Shown in pieces: positions 9,165 through 17,950 of a stretch of DNA of 64,000 bases. How positions within the stretch are numbered: the first letter of the stretch is position 1; every line of letters starts with the position of its first letter. A model generated the notes under the pieces. That model searched no databases, was not told the origin of the DNA, and saw nothing but the letters and a program-made list of their open reading frames with translations. A program made the translations under genes and the position numbers. Source of the DNA: Bradyrhizobium huanghuaihaiense (GTDB taxonomy: Bacteria > Pseudomonadota > Alphaproteobacteria > Rhizobiales > Xanthobacteraceae); the NCBI RefSeq assembly GCF_007830635.1, contig NZ_VLLA01000010.1, positions 208,223 to 272,222 on the forward strand, written 5' to 3'.

Positions 9165-10174
9165 CAATGATACCCGCTTTCAGGCCGTACCTTGCCACGA
9201 AACACCCAATAGGCCCACGCGGTATAGCCGAGGATCAGGGGGATCAGCACGGAGACGCCGAACAGCAAGAAGATCTGGCTGTTCGGCGGCGCGGCCGCCT
9301 GCCAGATCGTGATGCTCTGCGGCACGATGAAGGGATACATGCTGATGCCAAGCCCGGCATAGGACAGCGCGAATAGTGCAAGCGACAGAAAGAACGGCTG
9401 GTAGTCGTATTTGTTCGCGAGCGCGCGGAGCAGCAACACCGTGACAGCGGCGACCGCGATCGGCACCGGCGCCGTGAAGATGATATTCGGCCAGGCGAAC
9501 CAGCGCTGCGTGTACTGCACATGCAGGAGCGGCGTTGCGATGCTGACCGCAACGATCGCCCCCAACATAGCAAACAACAATAGCCAGCTCAGGCGATAGG
9601 CGCGGTCGCGCAATCTCCCTTCGGTCTTCATGACGAGCCAAGTCGCGCCGAGCAGCGCATAGCCGATCACGAGCGACACGCCGGTAAGGATCGAGAACGG
9701 CGTCAGCCAATCCCACCAGCCGCCCGCATAATGCCGCGCCTCGACTTTCACGCCCTGCAGGATGGCGCCGAGCGCGACGCCCTGCGCCAGCGCCGCAAGC
9801 CACGAGCCGCCGGCAAAGGCGAGGTCCCAGGGGTTGCGTTCTCCTTGCGCCCGCCAGCGGAATTCGAAGGCGACGCCGCGGAAGACGAGCGCGATGAGCA
9901 TCGCGATCATGGGCGTATAGAGCGCGGGCATCAGCACGGCGTAGGCGAGCGGAAATGCCGCCATCACGCCGCCGCCGCCGAGCACGAGCCAGGTCTCATT
10001 GCCGTCCCACACCGGCGCTACGCTGTTCATGACCACGTCGCGGTCGGCTTTCGCTGGAAACAACGGAAACAGGATGCCGAGCCCGAGGTCAAAGCCGTCC
10101 ATCACCACATAGACGAACACGGCAAAGGCAATGATGAGCGCCCAAACCGTTGCGAGGTCGATGGCGAGGCTCAC
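9164..10174 (-). CDS. cioB: Cytochrome bd-type (cyanide-insensitive) ubiquinol oxidase subunit II
   Basis: A 336-aa CydB-family membrane protein with eight to nine predicted helices. The N-terminus, which reads VYVVMDGFDLGLGILFP after the first helix start, and the motif PVWDGNETWLVLGGG are typical of the family. It overlaps subunit I upstream and a DUF2474 gene downstream. Together they form a quinol oxidase of the respiratory chain that works at low oxygen and resists cyanide in the CIO subgroup. Confidence 0.93.
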   Translation of the reverse strand: MSLAIDLATVWALIIAFAVFVYVVMDGFDLGLGILFPLFPAKADRDVVMNSVAPVWDGNETWLVLGGGGVMAAFPLAYAVLMPALYTPMIAMLIALVFRGVAFEFRWRAQGERNPWDLAFAGGSWLAALAQGVALGAILQGVKVEARHYAGGWWDWLTPFSILTGVSLVIGYALLGATWLVMKTEGRLRDRAYRLSWLLLFAMLGAIVAVSIATPLLHVQYTQRWFAWPNIIFTAPVPIAVAAVTVLLLRALANKYDYQPFFLSLALFALSYAGLGISMYPFIVPQSITIWQAAAPPNSQIFLLFGVSVLIPLILGYTAWAYWVFRGKVRPESGYH

Positions 10175-11568
10175 TGGCTCACCCCTTCGATCGCGGGCGT
10201 GATGCCCGCCGTACGTGTCGGCATCTCGTGCGGTGGTCCGACTTCACCGGGATGCGGAGGCTGCGCCATCAGCCGCAACAGATAGGTCACGCCGGCGGCA
10301 TACACGACGAAATAGACGATGACAAAGGCGAGCAGTGAGGAGCCGACGGCAGGGGCCGCCAGAGGTGAGGCGGATTCAGAAGTCCGTAGCAGATTGTACA
10401 CCGTAAACGGTTGCCGGCCGGTCTCGGTGGTGATCCAGCCCGCGAGCACGGCGATGAAGCCGGCCGGTCCCATCAGAACAGCAAAGACATGCAACAACCG
10501 CGAGTCGAACAAACTGCCACGCCAGCGGCACCAGAGGCTGAACAGGCCGAGGCCGAACATCAGGAAGCCCATGCCGACCATGATCCGGAACGACCAGAAG
10601 GTGATCGGCACCGGGGGCCAGTTTTCACGCGGCACGGTGTCGAGGCCCGGCATCGGCGCATCCGGCGAATGTTTCAGGATCAGCGAGCCCAGCTTGGGAA
10701 TTTCGAGGGCGTATTTGACCTTGCCTTCCTGCTGGTCAGGCAGGCCGAACAGGATCAGCGGCGCACCACCGGGATGGCTCTGGTAATGTCCTTCCATCCC
10801 CATGATCTTCACGGGCTGGTGCTCCAGCGTGTTGAGGCCGTGCTGGTCGCCGGCGATAATCTGGATCGGCGCCACCAGGGTGGCCATCCACATTGCCATG
10901 GAGAACATCACGCGGGAGCCGGCGAGATGTGGGTTGCGCAATAGATGAAACGCGCCGACCGCGCCGACCACCAGCGCCGTGGTGAGGTAGGCCGCCAGCA
11001 CCATATGGACAAGGCGATAGGGAAAGGACGGGTTGAAGATCACCTTGAGCCAATCCGCCGCAACGAACTGGCCGTCGGCGTTCACCGCATAGCCAGCTGG
11101 GGTCTGCATCCAGGAGTTGGAGGAGAGAATCCAGAACGCCGAGATCAGCGTGCCGATCGCGACCATCAGCGTCGCCAGGAAATGCAGCCGGGGGCCGACG
11201 AGCTTGAGGCCGAACAGCATCACGCCGAGGAAGCCGGCCTCGAGGAAGAACGCTGTGAGCACCTCATAGGCCATCAGCGGGCCGATCACGGGGCCGGTCT
11301 TGTCGGCGAAGGCCGACCAGTTGGTCCCGAACTGGTAGGCCATCACGATGCCCGACACCACGCCCATTCCGAAGGCGATCGCAAAGATCTTGAGCCAGTA
11401 ATTGAACAGGTTGAGGAAGACTTCGCGTCCGGTCAAAAGCCACCGCGCTTCCAGCACCGCGAGGTAACTTGCAAGCCCGATCGAGAACGAGGGGAACACG
11501 ATGTGGAACGACATCGTGAACGCAAATTGTGCGCGGGCGAGCGTGACCGCATCCCATCCTTCGAACAT
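10171..11568 (-). CDS. cioA: Cytochrome bd-type (cyanide-insensitive) ubiquinol oxidase subunit I
   Basis: A 465-aa CydA-family subunit that binds the hemes. The N-terminal helix carries the conserved histidine H22 (TMSFHIVFPSFSIGLA). The GDQHGLNTLEHQP segment is the start of the quinol-binding Q loop. Its short overall length indicates the short Q loop of the CIO subgroup rather than the E. coli bd-I type. The ATGA overlap with cioB shows an operon. The 215-bp upstream region holds no FNR box I can recognise. Confidence 0.93.
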   Translation of the reverse strand: MFEGWDAVTLARAQFAFTMSFHIVFPSFSIGLASYLAVLEARWLLTGREVFLNLFNYWLKIFAIAFGMGVVSGIVMAYQFGTNWSAFADKTGPVIGPLMAYEVLTAFFLEAGFLGVMLFGLKLVGPRLHFLATLMVAIGTLISAFWILSSNSWMQTPAGYAVNADGQFVAADWLKVIFNPSFPYRLVHMVLAAYLTTALVVGAVGAFHLLRNPHLAGSRVMFSMAMWMATLVAPIQIIAGDQHGLNTLEHQPVKIMGMEGHYQSHPGGAPLILFGLPDQQEGKVKYALEIPKLGSLILKHSPDAPMPGLDTVPRENWPPVPITFWSFRIMVGMGFLMFGLGLFSLWCRWRGSLFDSRLLHVFAVLMGPAGFIAVLAGWITTETGRQPFTVYNLLRTSESASPLAAPAVGSSLLAFVIVYFVVYAAGVTYLLRLMAQPPHPGEVGPPHEMPTRTAGITPAIEGVSQ

Positions 11569-11783
11569 GAAGCACCTCTATCTTCGATCCAGCACGTTCC
11601 CTTTCGGACTCTCGAACACAACGCACGTTGTCGTCGCATGCGCGATCAGCCGGTCCTTTACATCGGTGATGCCACGCGCCATGCCGGGCCCGATGCACTT
11701 ATCATTCTTCAGAAAGGGGGTTGCCGGGTCAAGCCCGACAACGACAAAAGCAACTACGCTCCCTTGGCTTCGGATCGTCCGCG

Positions 11784-12758
11784 CTACTCGGCCCCGACCT
11801 TGCGCGGGGAGACCGTCTTCCGACGGTTGCTGCGGAGTTCGAGGAGACCGAGCAGGATCTCGTCCCGCTCCGCCTCCAGCTCTTCGACGCTGCGCGATCC
11901 GATCTCGGCATGAACACCGTCGATCAGCTTCTTCTGCACCTCAGGAGTGAGCTCGGGCGTACCGAGGGTCTTCCACGTTGCGGTAAACGGGCCGGCAAAC
12001 TGGTGCAAGAAATGCTCGATGCCGCCCGGGCCGCCGCCGAGATGATTGAGCATCATGTTGCCCATGATACCCCAGCGCAGACCAGGCCCCCAGGACAAGG
12101 CGTCGTCGACGTCGGCGGCGCTCAGCACATCCTCGGCAACGAGGTAGTAGACCTCCCGGGCCAGTGCGCCCTGCAGGCGGTTGGCGACATGGCCCGGCAT
12201 TTCCTTGTTGAGCCGGACCGCCTTCTTGCCGATCGACTTGTAGAATGCGATCGCACGCTGGATCGTCTGCTCCGAGGTCCTGGTCCCGCCGACGACCTCG
12301 ACCAGCGGGATCAGGTGCGGCGGATTGAAAGGGTGACCGATGACGCAGCGCTCAGGATGCAATTCAGCGCCCGACTGAATGTCGCTCATCTTGATCCCGG
12401 ACGAGCTCGACGCGATGATCACGTCCGGCGGCAGCAGCTCGTCGAGCTGCTTGTACAGCTTCTGTTTGAACTCCAGCCGCTCGGGTCCGTTCTCCTGCAC
12501 GAGATCGACACCGACAACCGCTTCGGCAAGGTCGGCGGTGAACTTCAGCTTCGCCTGCGATGCGCCAGGCGACACGCCCAGCCGTTCGAGCGCCGGCCAG
12601 GCCGAGTCCACGAACTTCCGCAGCGCGGCCTCCGCGTCGGGCGCGATGTCCGTCGCGACGACATCAAGCCCCTTGGCGAGGTACTGCGCGGCCCAGCTCG
12701 CGCCGATCACGCCGGTGCCGATGATTGCGACGCGGCGAATGGGTTTGGTATTGGTCAT
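11784..12758 (-). CDS. 3-hydroxyacyl-CoA dehydrogenase family enzyme, carnitine 3-dehydrogenase-like
   Basis: A 324-aa NAD-dependent dehydrogenase. The Rossmann motif IIGTGVIGASWAAQ opens the protein and is followed by the family segments SSSSGIKMSDIQ and GHPFNPPHLIPLVEVVGG. In length and in conserved blocks (QENGPERLEFK, IGSRSVEELEAERDE) it matches L-carnitine 3-dehydrogenase and lambda-crystallin better than fatty-acid HADs. It is the last gene of the minus-strand CoA operon, 21 bp after the YWTD propeller gene. The predicted reaction is oxidation of a beta-hydroxy acid such as carnitine; the substrate is an inference. Confidence 0.82.
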   Translation of the reverse strand: MTNTKPIRRVAIIGTGVIGASWAAQYLAKGLDVVATDIAPDAEAALRKFVDSAWPALERLGVSPGASQAKLKFTADLAEAVVGVDLVQENGPERLEFKQKLYKQLDELLPPDVIIASSSSGIKMSDIQSGAELHPERCVIGHPFNPPHLIPLVEVVGGTRTSEQTIQRAIAFYKSIGKKAVRLNKEMPGHVANRLQGALAREVYYLVAEDVLSAADVDDALSWGPGLRWGIMGNMMLNHLGGGPGGIEHFLHQFAGPFTATWKTLGTPELTPEVQKKLIDGVHAEIGSRSVEELEAERDEILLGLLELRSNRRKTVSPRKVGAE

Positions 12759-12779
12759 GGGGATGCTCCGATGCGTTTG

Positions 12780-13703
12780 TCAGATTTCGACGTATGCGAC
12801 GCCGGTGAGATTTCCCTGGGCGGCGAGAAGCATCCGCTTCTCCGTCCCGTCGAGCTTCGCCGCATAGAGCGAACCGGCGAAATCGGTCACGAACATGCGG
12901 TTGCCCGAAACATCCAGCGCGATGCCGATCCCTTCCATCAGGTCCGAGACCACGATCTGCGGCACGTTTTGCGCGGGCCTGGCGTCGATCGGCGCGCGGT
13001 TCACCGTGTTGCCCCGTGGAGGATTGCCGCGATCGGTCCAGTAAAGGATGCGATGCTTCAGATCGATTTCGAGATCGATCGGTTCGGGAAGCCCGTTGAA
13101 GAAGACTTCGATGTCGCTGCGATCAACCGCCGTCTCGCCCTTCGGGATCTCGATCCCGGCGCGCAAAATGCGTCCGACTTCGGCGTTGTCGCCGCCTTTT
13201 TGCGTCCAGTAGATCTGTCCGTGTAGGGGATCGACGGCGATCCCGACGCACCATCTGTTCTGATCGCGGCGGTCGTTCTCGCCCTGGCCCGTCTGGACGA
13301 GCGTCTCGATCTGCGAACCGTCGAGATTGGCGCGCATGACTCGCATGCCCTCGCGATCGGACCAGTACAGCTTGCCGTTCGCCTTATCGAGATGCAGCTG
13401 CTTCGGCGTGAACGTGCCGCCGGGCGCGACGACGAACCTGCGATTGCTGCCATCGAGGTCGGCGCGTTCGATCGAGCCGTCGTTACGGCTGGGAACGCCC
13501 ATATTGGTCCAGTAAACGTGACCAGCCGCCACGTCGACGACGATCCCGTCGGGATGCGGACAGTCGGCCGCGATGATGTAGGGATGCGAGCCGTCCGGAT
13601 TCATCGACAGCACGCGGCCGCCGCTCAAGTCGAGAAGAAACAACCGGCCGGAGCGTGTCGTGCCCGATGCGGCTTTTATCTGCGTGGCATGGAGTATGGT
13701 CAT
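12780..13703 (-). CDS. YWTD-repeat six-bladed beta-propeller protein
   Basis: A 307-aa protein with repeated LDL-receptor class B type units: VYWTN, LYWSD, IYWTQ and LYWTD occur at intervals of roughly 45 residues, each followed by a segment like RADLDGSNRR. There is no obvious signal peptide, so it is probably cytoplasmic. Propellers of this kind can be lactonase-like (SMP-30 fold) or binding proteins. Its place inside a CoA-ester catabolic operon suggests a metabolic role, perhaps hydrolysis of a lactone or a small substrate, but no catalytic residue can be assigned. Confidence 0.75.
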   Translation of the reverse strand: MTILHATQIKAASGTTRSGRLFLLDLSGGRVLSMNPDGSHPYIIAADCPHPDGIVVDVAAGHVYWTNMGVPSRNDGSIERADLDGSNRRFVVAPGGTFTPKQLHLDKANGKLYWSDREGMRVMRANLDGSQIETLVQTGQGENDRRDQNRWCVGIAVDPLHGQIYWTQKGGDNAEVGRILRAGIEIPKGETAVDRSDIEVFFNGLPEPIDLEIDLKHRILYWTDRGNPPRGNTVNRAPIDARPAQNVPQIVVSDLMEGIGIALDVSGNRMFVTDFAGSLYAAKLDGTEKRMLLAAQGNLTGVAYVEI

Positions 13704-13738
13704 GGTCTGTCCTTTGGTGTCGCTTCGCTGGCGCCGGA

Positions 13739-14074
13739 CTATTCGGCCGCGCGGGGCTTCGGCAGGTTGGTGAAATTGGGCGCCCGCTTTTCTCGGAATG
13801 CCGTGAAGGCTTCGGTGGCTTCTGCTGAGTGAACTCGTGCGCTGAACTCCCGGCTTTCGAACTTCGCGGCCTCTCTGAGCTGGCCGATAGACGTCTGCTT
13901 GAGGAGTCGCTTGGAAGCGCGCAACGCGCCTGCCGGCTTTGCCGCAAGTTTCTGTGCCGTCGTAGAGCCGGCGAGGCTCGTGTACATGCCGGCCGTCATC
14001 GCGTTCTTCTGGGCCGGGCGATTGAGCTCGACCCGCAAGATGCTGCCGGAACGCTCGGTGATGATGTCGCTCAT
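13739..14074 (-). pseudogene. Enoyl-CoA hydratase with large in-frame internal deletion
   Basis: The 111-aa frame starts as a normal crotonase (first about 35 residues, with the family motif VELNRPAQKNAMT). It then jumps directly to the C-terminal helices (TAQKLAAKPAGALRASKRLL through FREKRAPNFTNLP). About 150 residues containing the oxyanion-hole glycines and catalytic acid are missing, yet the frame is kept and an AAAGGAA ribosome site remains. Full family members are about 260 aa. The product cannot be an active hydratase on its own; it is most likely a decayed gene, less likely a retained fragment with a structural role. Confidence 0.85.
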
Positions 14075-14107
14075 TGCGTACTTCCTTTCCCGATGGTCTT
14101 GCGGCGG

Positions 14108-15349
14108 TCAGACCGCGCTTTCCTGCTTGCGCGGTGGCGCCGCCTTCGCGATGGCGCCGCTTTCGCGCAGGTTGATGATACTGTTGGCGTCGAATCCGAG
14201 TTCACCGAGGATCTGCTCAGTGTGCTCGCCGAGGTCGGGCGCGCGCTGGGCCGGAGCCTTGGTGACGCCATGCACCGTGATCGGGCTCGAGATCGTCGAG
14301 GTCAGCTTGCCGCCGGCGCCGTTGAGCGGCACGACGATATCGTTGGCCGCGAGCTGCGGGTCGTTGACGACCTCCTGCGGCCCGCGCACTTCGCCAAAAG
14401 TGACGTTCACGCCGGAAAACACTTCATGCCAGTGCGCCATCGGTTTGGCGCCGAAAACCTCGTCGAAGATTGCCGTCAGTTGCGGCATGTTCGCGACCAG
14501 ATGCGCAGGATCGGAAAAGCGCGTGTCGGTCAGCAAGTCGTGCCGGCCCATTGCATTCACGACGGGGACAACCTTGTCCGGCGTGACGATGAGCACGAAC
14601 CACGTGCCGTCGGAGGAACGATAGACGTTCGCCGCGGCGTTGGCCGGATGCGTGCGGTCGTGCATCGGCGGAAACTTGGCGCCGGCGAGAGCCGCCTGGA
14701 TGGAAACGCTCGCAGACCACACGCCCTGGGCCAGCAGCGAGGTCGTGACATAGGAGCCTTTGCCGGTACGCTCGCGCCGGTACAGGGCGGTGACGATCGC
14801 CGCGTAGAGACCGACGGCCGTGGCGTTGTCGCCGCTGCCACCCACCGGCCAGGTCGGCGGCGCGCCGGCATCACGCGTCATCGACAACAGACCGCTGCGC
14901 GCCCAGTAGGAGGTGATGTCGAAGCCGGGCAGTTCGGCGTCCGGCCCGTGCTCGCCGAAGCCCGTGAGGTCGGCATAGATCAGGCGCGGATTCCATCCCG
15001 CGACGTCATCATATTCGAGCTTCAGCTTCTTCCGTGCATGGTGCGGCGTGTTGACGATGAACACGTCGGCCCAGTTGGCGAGCTCGAAGATGATCTGCTG
15101 CGCGCCCTGTGACTTGAGATCCAGCGCGATACTGCGCTTGTTGCGGTTGGCGAGGTGCCACTGATAAGGATCGTGGGCGCTCGGTTGGAATGGGACCTTG
15201 TGCCCATTGCGCCAGGGATCGCCGTGCGGCGGCTCGACCTTGATGACATCGGCGCCGAAGTCGGAGAGGATCACGGCCGCGCCCGGTGCGGCGACAAAGC
15301 TCGAGAAGTCGACGACCTTCAAGCCGGAAAAGATGTTGTCGTTTGCCAT
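14108..15349 (-). CDS. Class III CoA-transferase (CaiB/BaiF family)
   Basis: A 413-aa enzyme of usual family length. Visible blocks are GLKVVDFSSFVAAPGAA near the N-terminus, FGADVIKVEPPHGDPWR, the RNKRSIALDLK segment and an aspartate in the DLTGFGEHGPDAELPGFD region, where the family's catalytic aspartate is expected. It would move CoA from a donor acyl-CoA to a carboxylic acid. It sits third in the operon, 34 bp after the intact crotonase gene, with an AGGAG ribosome site. Confidence 0.9.
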   Translation of the reverse strand: MANDNIFSGLKVVDFSSFVAAPGAAVILSDFGADVIKVEPPHGDPWRNGHKVPFQPSAHDPYQWHLANRNKRSIALDLKSQGAQQIIFELANWADVFIVNTPHHARKKLKLEYDDVAGWNPRLIYADLTGFGEHGPDAELPGFDITSYWARSGLLSMTRDAGAPPTWPVGGSGDNATAVGLYAAIVTALYRRERTGKGSYVTTSLLAQGVWSASVSIQAALAGAKFPPMHDRTHPANAAANVYRSSDGTWFVLIVTPDKVVPVVNAMGRHDLLTDTRFSDPAHLVANMPQLTAIFDEVFGAKPMAHWHEVFSGVNVTFGEVRGPQEVVNDPQLAANDIVVPLNGAGGKLTSTISSPITVHGVTKAPAQRAPDLGEHTEQILGELGFDANSIINLRESGAIAKAAPPRKQESAV

Positions 15350-15383
15350 TGATGGCTCCTGAGTTCGATAGTGGCTTGCAATC

Positions 15384-16217
15384 TCAGCGGCCGTGAAATT
15401 GCGGCGCGCGCTTCTCGAGGAAGGCCGACGTGCCCTCCTTCTTGTCTTCCGTGCCCGCGCACAGCCCGAAATAGGAGGCTTCGAGGGCGAGGCCTTCGCT
15501 CTGGCTCGTATCCATTCCCTTGTTGGTGGCCTCCAGCGCGAACTTGACGGCGAGCGGTGCGTTGGCGGCGATCTCGCTCAGGATCGCTTCGGCGCGCGGG
15601 ATCAGGTCGGATGCGGGGACGATCTCGTTGACCAGCCCGATGCGGTACGCCTCCTGCGCGCTGATGATCCCGCCCGACAGGATGAGCTGAAGCGCGCGGC
15701 CCTTGCCGATGAGCCGGGGCAGCCGCTGCGTGCCGCCCCCGCCGGGCAGCAGCCCCAGTTTCACCTCCGGCTGGCCGAACTTCGCGTGCTCCACCGCGAT
15801 GCGGATGGTGCAGGCCATCGCGGTCTCGCAGCCGCCACCGAGCGCAAAGCCGTTGATCGCCGCAATCACCGGCTTGCCGAGATTCTCGATGAGATCGAGG
15901 ACCTCCTGTCCGAAGCGGCTGGACTGCTCGGCCTCGATCGCGCTCGCTTGCGCCAAACCGCTGATGTCAGCGCCGGCGATGAAGGCCTTGTCGCCCGCTC
16001 CCGTCAGGATGACGCCGCGCACCGCTGGATCGTTCTGCGCAGCCTCGAATGCGGTCCGCAGGTCCTGCCATGTCGGCACGTTCAGGGCGTTGAGCACCTT
16101 CGGCCGGTCGACCGTCACGTAGGCGATCGCGCCACGCTTCTCATAGAGAACGTTCGCAAGTGTCGGAGCTGGTGCCGGCAAAGCGTCGGAGACAACTCCT
16201 GATGATGATGTTGACAT
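15384..16217 (-). CDS. Enoyl-CoA hydratase/isomerase (crotonase family)
   Basis: A 277-aa crotonase from the ATG at 16217, chosen because an AGGA site precedes it; the frame is open further upstream. Signature blocks include AFIAGADISGLAQA, the oxyanion-hole sequence NGFALGGGCETAMAC and LPGGGGTQRLPRLIGKGRA with the glutamate region following. It is intact, unlike the deleted paralogue two genes downstream, and probably supplies the hydration step for the pathway. Confidence 0.92.
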   Translation of the reverse strand: MSTSSSGVVSDALPAPAPTLANVLYEKRGAIAYVTVDRPKVLNALNVPTWQDLRTAFEAAQNDPAVRGVILTGAGDKAFIAGADISGLAQASAIEAEQSSRFGQEVLDLIENLGKPVIAAINGFALGGGCETAMACTIRIAVEHAKFGQPEVKLGLLPGGGGTQRLPRLIGKGRALQLILSGGIISAQEAYRIGLVNEIVPASDLIPRAEAILSEIAANAPLAVKFALEATNKGMDTSQSEGLALEASYFGLCAGTEDKKEGTSAFLEKRAPQFHGR

Positions 16218-16275
16218 GTTGATTGATCCTGGCTGAGGGATGGGCCGGCAGCCGAGTGCCGGCCCGTTCGTGACA

Positions 16276-17496
16276 TCAGACGAAGGCACTGAACCCGGTG
16301 ATCGCCTTGCCGACGATCAGGTTCTGCATCTGGTAGGTGCCTTCGTAGGAGTAGATCGCCTCGGCATCGGCAAAGAAGCGCGCGACGTTGTAGTCGACCA
16401 GGATCCCGTTGCCGCCCATCAGCTCGCGGGCCCAGGCGACGGTTTCCCGCGCCTTGGACGTGCAGAACGCCTTGACGATCGCTGCCTGCGCATCCGTCAG
16501 CTTGCCTTCGGTTTCCAGCTGCATCGCGCGGACCAGCATGCTCTGGCAGGCCACGATGTTTGCCAGCATCTTCGCGAGAAGCTCCTGAATGAGCTGGAAC
16601 GACCCGATCGGCTTGCCGAACTGCAGGCGCGCCTGCGCGTATTTGAGGGCGTTCTCGTAGGCGCCCATCTGGGCCCCGGTGATTTCCCAGCCGACGCCAT
16701 GCCGGGTGCCGCGCAGCACCAGCGCAGGATCGCGGAACGTCCCTTTGCCGCCCTGAAGGCGGTTTGCATCGGGCACGCGGCAGTCGGTCATCGTGATCTG
16801 GCCGTTCTGCACGACCTTCAGCGCGATCTTGTTCTGCATCTTCTCGACGCTGAACCCGGGCGTCGTCTTGTTCTCGACGATGAACCCCTTCACCTGATTG
16901 TCGGCCACGTCGCGCGCCCAGACGATCGAGATGTCACACCACGGAGCGTTGCCGATCCAGCGCTTCTGGCCGTTGAGGACCCAGGTGTCGCCTTCGCGCT
17001 TCGCCGTCGTCGTGAGACCTGCACCGGTCCCCGAGCCCACCAGCGGTTCGGTCAGCGCGAAGCATCCGACCTTTTCCATGCGCGCCATCGGCGGCAGCCA
17101 TTTCTGCTTCTGCTCCTCCGTGCCCGCGAGGTAGATGGAATTCATCGCAAGACCGGTGTGGACGCCGTGGAAGGTGCAGAAGGAAACATCGGTCCGTGCG
17201 ATCTCCAGGGCGACCAGGCCGACCAGCAACGGGCTTCCGCCGGGGCAACCGTAACCGTGCATGCCGAGGCCGGCGATGCTCAGTTCCTTGTAAGACGGGA
17301 GCAGCTCGAACGGGAATGAGTCCTCGACCCAGTGCTTGTTGATGATGGGAGCAACCTTCGTCTCCATGTAGGCGCGCACCTTCTTGACGATCGCCCTCTC
17401 CTCCTCGTCCAGCGTGTCGGCGAATTGAAAGAAGTCGGCGTTCGGCGGAGGAAGCTGTTTCGGTGCCGAAGGTTTCAGTGCAGCAGCGGTGGCCAT
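16276..17496 (-). CDS. Acyl-CoA dehydrogenase, glutaryl-CoA dehydrogenase-like
   Basis: A 406-aa flavoprotein from the ATG at 17496, which has a GGAG site 7 bases upstream; the frame continues open further upstream but without a better start. The flavin/substrate block CFALTEPLVGSGTGAGL, the helix KYAQARLQFGKPIGSFQLIQ and the C-terminal block ending in YEGTYQMQNLIVGKAITGF are visible. The glutamate in YEGTY is the catalytic base position in glutaryl-CoA dehydrogenases. It is the first gene of the operon and lies just downstream of the conserved promoter element at 17554-17640. Confidence 0.9.
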   Translation of the reverse strand: MATAAALKPSAPKQLPPPNADFFQFADTLDEEERAIVKKVRAYMETKVAPIINKHWVEDSFPFELLPSYKELSIAGLGMHGYGCPGGSPLLVGLVALEIARTDVSFCTFHGVHTGLAMNSIYLAGTEEQKQKWLPPMARMEKVGCFALTEPLVGSGTGAGLTTTAKREGDTWVLNGQKRWIGNAPWCDISIVWARDVADNQVKGFIVENKTTPGFSVEKMQNKIALKVVQNGQITMTDCRVPDANRLQGGKGTFRDPALVLRGTRHGVGWEITGAQMGAYENALKYAQARLQFGKPIGSFQLIQELLAKMLANIVACQSMLVRAMQLETEGKLTDAQAAIVKAFCTSKARETVAWARELMGGNGILVDYNVARFFADAEAIYSYEGTYQMQNLIVGKAITGFSAFV

Positions 17497-17553
17497 TTCG
17501 ATCTCCGTTTCGATGTGGGGCCTGCGACTGCAGCAGGCGTCTCGTTCCAACGC

Positions 17554-17640
17554 ATCGAACATAGGGAAGCGGCCCGCATGCGGCTTTGCATCGCGTGCTG
17601 TCGTTTTGTCATTTGTTGCTGGCGAGCGAGGTGGCAGATG
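17554..17640 (-). promoter_or_regulatory. Conserved promoter element, copy A
   Basis: About 87 bp upstream of the acyl-CoA dehydrogenase operon that closely match 22386-22471. A 39-nt core (17585-17623) agrees at 35 of 39 positions. Read on the minus strand, the core is followed after 20 nt by CTATGTTCGAT, whose TATGTT looks like a -10 box. There is no good -35 box, as expected for an activator-dependent promoter. Probable ligand: one of the nearby AraC proteins. Confidence 0.6.
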
Positions 17641-17950
17641 CAAATGCGGGACAACTGGCCGCGCCGTACTCAAGATGTCTGAGATGATGGCGGACTACGA
17701 AAATGCCGAACGTGTGCTTCGATCAGGTAGGCATCACGGGAGCACTCGGACATATTCAGATTAGGGAAGAGCTCGTCTTAGGCCGTGTACCTATAAACAC
17801 GGCGGCGTCATGTGACTGGTGACTCCGTCCGCTTTGCTCCTATAGCGACCAAATTCGTGCGGCAGCACAATATGTCGCGATGGGCCATTAGCGGAAGTTG
17901 CGGTTATTCGATCACCTCGTTGGCCAAGGCGAATACCTTGGCCGAGATGG

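Noticed and set aside
11721..13226. 501-aa plus-strand frame opposite the dehydrogenase and propeller genes
   Set aside because: Antisense shadow; both minus-strand genes have clear domains and ribosome sites.
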